From NCBI GenBank assembly GCA_964502465.1, contig CAZCWX010000035.1, forward strand, positions 1-25,588: a stretch of 25,588 nt of DNA. The letters run 5' to 3'. A program made the translations under genes and the position numbers. Positions 23,711 to 25,588 of this stretch are shown here, one piece after another. The notes beneath the pieces were generated by a model. It was not told the origin of the DNA, searched no databases, and worked only from the letters and a program-made list of their open reading frames with translations. The DNA comes from CAZCWX01 sp964502465. Its GTDB lineage: Bacteria; Desulfobacterota; Binatia; Bin18. Each line of letters begins with the position of its first letter. The first letter of the stretch is position 1.

Positions 23711-25171
23711 ATGGCAACAGCCCCGAATACGATAGAGACCTGGAAGAATCAAGAATACAAATATGGGTTTGTGACAGACATTGAAACCGATGTGGTTCCA
23801 CGTGGACTCAATGAAGACATCGTTCGTCTGATCTCGACCAAGAAAAACGAACCCCTGTTCATGTTGGAGTGGCGTCTCAAAGCGTATCGCTATTGGGCGA
23901 AGTTAGCCAAAGCGGAAGGCGAACCGAAGTGGGCAAACGTCACGTTTCCCCCGATCGACTACCAGGACATCATTTATTACTCCGCACCAAAACAAAAAAA
24001 GGACGGTCCCCAGAGCCTCGATGAAGTTGATCCAAAGTTATTAGAAACCTTTGAGAAACTTGGCATCCCGTTGGCGGAACAGCAGCGGCTCACCGGCGTT
24101 GCAGTGGATGCGGTGTTCGACAGTGTGTCTGTTGCCACCACGTTTAAGGGGAAACTCGCTGAGTTGGGAGTCATCTTCTGCTCCTTTTCCGAGGCGGTTC
24201 AGCATCATCCAGACTTGGTTGAGCGGTATCTCGGGTCGGTGGTGCCTTATACCGATAATTTCTACGCAGCGTTGAATGCCGCGGTCTTCAGTGACGGTTC
24301 ATTCTGTTACGTTCCCAAAGGAGTGCGCTGTCCGCTCGAACTCTCGACGTACTTTCGCATCAATGCTGCTGATACGGGTCAGTTCGAACGCACGCTGATT
24401 ATTGCCGATGAAGGGAGCTATGTGAGCTATCTGGAAGGCTGCACCGCGCCGATGCGAGACACGAATCAGCTCCATGCCGCAGTTGTGGAGTTGGTCACGC
24501 TTGATAACGCGCAGATCAAATACTCGACCGTGCAGAACTGGTATCCGGGTGACAAGCAGGGCAGGGGCGGTATCTACAACTTTGTCACCAAGCGTGGCAA
24601 GTGCCTCGGCAAAAACTCCAAGATTTCATGGACACAGGTCGAGACCGGCTCCGCCATCACTTGGAAGTATCCGAGCTGCATCCTACAGGGGGAAAACTCG
24701 GTTGGCGAATTCTACTCGGTGGCGCTGACGAACAACTACCAGCAGGCTGACACTGGCACGAAGATGATCCATATCGGGAAAAACACCAAGAGCACGATCA
24801 TTTCCAAAGGAATCTCGGCGGGCCACGGCCAGAATACCTACCGTGGACTGGTAAAGATCATGAAAGGCGCCACCGGCGCTCGCAACTACTCGCAGTGCGA
24901 CTCGTTACTGCTGGGGGACAAATGTGGTGCTCATACCTTTCCCTATCTCGAAGTGAACAATAGCTCATCGCAAGTCGAACACGAAGCGACAACCTCAAAG
25001 ATTGGCGATGACCAACTCTTTTATTGCAAACAGCGTGGGATTGCAGCCGAAGATGCGGTGTCGATGATCGTCAACGGTTTCTGTAAACAGGTATTCAAGG
25101 AATTGCCCATGGAGTTTGCGGTAGAAGCGCAGAAGCTGCTCGGCGTGAGCCTTGAAGGCAGCGTCGGCTGA
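23711..25171 (+). CDS. sufB: Fe-S cluster assembly scaffold protein SufB
   Basis: SufB (486 aa) is the scaffold subunit of the SufBC(2)D complex, on which nascent Fe-S clusters form from sulfur delivered by SufS. The conserved C-terminal beta-helix region is present: ISAGHGQNTYRGLVKI, NYSQCDSLLLGDKCGAHTF with C396, and SQVEHEATTSKIGDDQLFYC with H424 and E425. The 29-residue distance from C396 to E425 equals that between C405 and E434 of the E. coli protein. The N-terminal part (EWRLKAYRYWAKL) is also typical. ATG 23711 has GAGGAG upstream. The order rrf2-sufB-sufC marks the start of a SUF operon that continues past the window; sufD and sufS would be expected next. Confidence 0.97.
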   Translation: MATAPNTIETWKNQEYKYGFVTDIETDVVPRGLNEDIVRLISTKKNEPLFMLEWRLKAYRYWAKLAKAEGEPKWANVTFPPIDYQDIIYYSAPKQKKDGPQSLDEVDPKLLETFEKLGIPLAEQQRLTGVAVDAVFDSVSVATTFKGKLAELGVIFCSFSEAVQHHPDLVERYLGSVVPYTDNFYAALNAAVFSDGSFCYVPKGVRCPLELSTYFRINAADTGQFERTLIIADEGSYVSYLEGCTAPMRDTNQLHAAVVELVTLDNAQIKYSTVQNWYPGDKQGRGGIYNFVTKRGKCLGKNSKISWTQVETGSAITWKYPSCILQGENSVGEFYSVALTNNYQQADTGTKMIHIGKNTKSTIISKGISAGHGQNTYRGLVKIMKGATGARNYSQCDSLLLGDKCGAHTFPYLEVNNSSSQVEHEATTSKIGDDQLFYCKQRGIAAEDAVSMIVNGFCKQVFKELPMEFAVEAQKLLGVSLEGSVG

Positions 25172-25200
25172 GTCAATCCCTGAGGAAAGAGGAGCACCCA

Positions 25201-25588
25201 TGTTGGAAATTCGTAACCTCCGTGCGAAAGTCAATGATTGTGAAATTCTGCAGGGCCTTGATCTGACAGTGACCGCTGGTGAGGTGCACGCGATCATGGG
25301 GCCGAACGGTTCAGGCAAGAGCACTCTGGCCAACGTCCTGGCTGGACGAGAAGACTACGAAGTGACCGCTGGCGCGGTGCGATATGAAGGGCAGGATTTG
25401 TTGCAGATGGCCCCAGAAGAACGTGCGCGCGAAGGGATCTTCCTGGCGTTTCAATATCCCATTGAGATCCCCGGCGTGAACACGGCCTACTTTCTCAAAG
25501 CTGCCCTGAACGCGAGTCGCAAACACCGTGGCCTTGAGGAACTTGATGCGATGGAATTCTTGGCGTTGGTCAAAGAGAAAATGAAGCT
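25201..25588 (+). CDS. sufC: Fe-S assembly ATPase SufC (3' truncated by window)
   Basis: The first 129 residues of SufC, the ABC-type ATPase that powers the SufBC(2)D complex, are visible. MLEIRNLRAKVNDCEILQGL leads to the Walker A GPNGSGKST and then to the Q-loop region GIFLAFQYPIEIPGV, which is characteristic of SufC. The ABC signature and Walker B lie beyond the window end. ATG 25201 has AAAGAGGAG upstream and follows sufB by 29 bp. Confidence 0.96.

Noticed and set aside
1..25588. tRNA, rRNA, CRISPR, insertion sequence or prophage
   Set aside because: Read through for tRNA-like cloverleaf ends, regularly spaced repeats, transposase or integrase motifs; none was found.

Overview
The window is 25.6 kb of dense, moderately GC-rich chromosomal DNA from a Gram-negative-type bacterium. 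This is suggested by an MlaC-like periplasmic lipid carrier, an MscK-like channel with a large periplasmic domain, a YihY inner-membrane protein and several signal peptides. The mix of a GlgE alpha-glucan pathway, a CdaA-type c-di-AMP cyclase, a KamA-family radical SAM enzyme and an rrf2-sufB-sufC cluster points to an environmental lineage near the former Deltaproteobacteria (Desulfobacterota, Binatota or Tectomicrobia-like). That placement is inference; no rRNA gene is present. I saw no tRNA, IS element, phage gene or CRISPR array.

Region 1 (1-11341, + strand) is one closely spaced run of genes. It holds the C-terminal maltokinase part of a TreS/Mak protein, glgB, a diadenylate cyclase fused to a YbbR (CdaR-like) domain, glgE, an MlaC-like protein, an 11-TM MscK-like channel and a secreted coiled-coil protein. 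TreS, Mak, GlgE and GlgB together turn trehalose into branched alpha-glucan. Finding the cyclase inside this run links osmolyte and storage-glucan metabolism to c-di-AMP.

Region 2 (11342-17289) has a secreted, highly repetitive Ala/Lys/Glu coiled-coil protein behind an operator-like palindrome, a shared terminator, a GH13 maltodextrin hydrolase on the minus strand, a K+ channel with two RCK units, a small dispersed-repeat candidate, and a YihY protein with an Rrf2-like winged-helix tail.

Region 3 (17384-22836, minus strand) holds two transcription units. One is kamA, a 60-aa protein and a short DUF971 protein. The other is a 41-aa protein, a PLP aminotransferase and an unusual dicarboxylate/amino-acid symporter. 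Region 4 (22837-25588, + strand) is the start of a SUF iron-sulfur assembly operon headed by an Rrf2 regulator with three Cys.

The most interesting observation is a near-identical palindrome, core TGACTAATAAGTCA or TGACTATATAGTCA, that occurs upstream of the coiled-coil gene, of kamA and of the aminotransferase unit. The last copy lies in the divergent intergenic region shared with rrf2-suf. The cores resemble IscR-type Rrf2 sites, so I propose that the Rrf2 protein encoded here controls a local regulon containing the radical SAM aminomutase cluster. In this KamA homologue the two Asp residues that read the lysine side chain appear replaced by Arg and Ser. This resembles the Lys/Asn pair of glutamate 2,3-aminomutase and suggests an acidic or otherwise non-lysine substrate.
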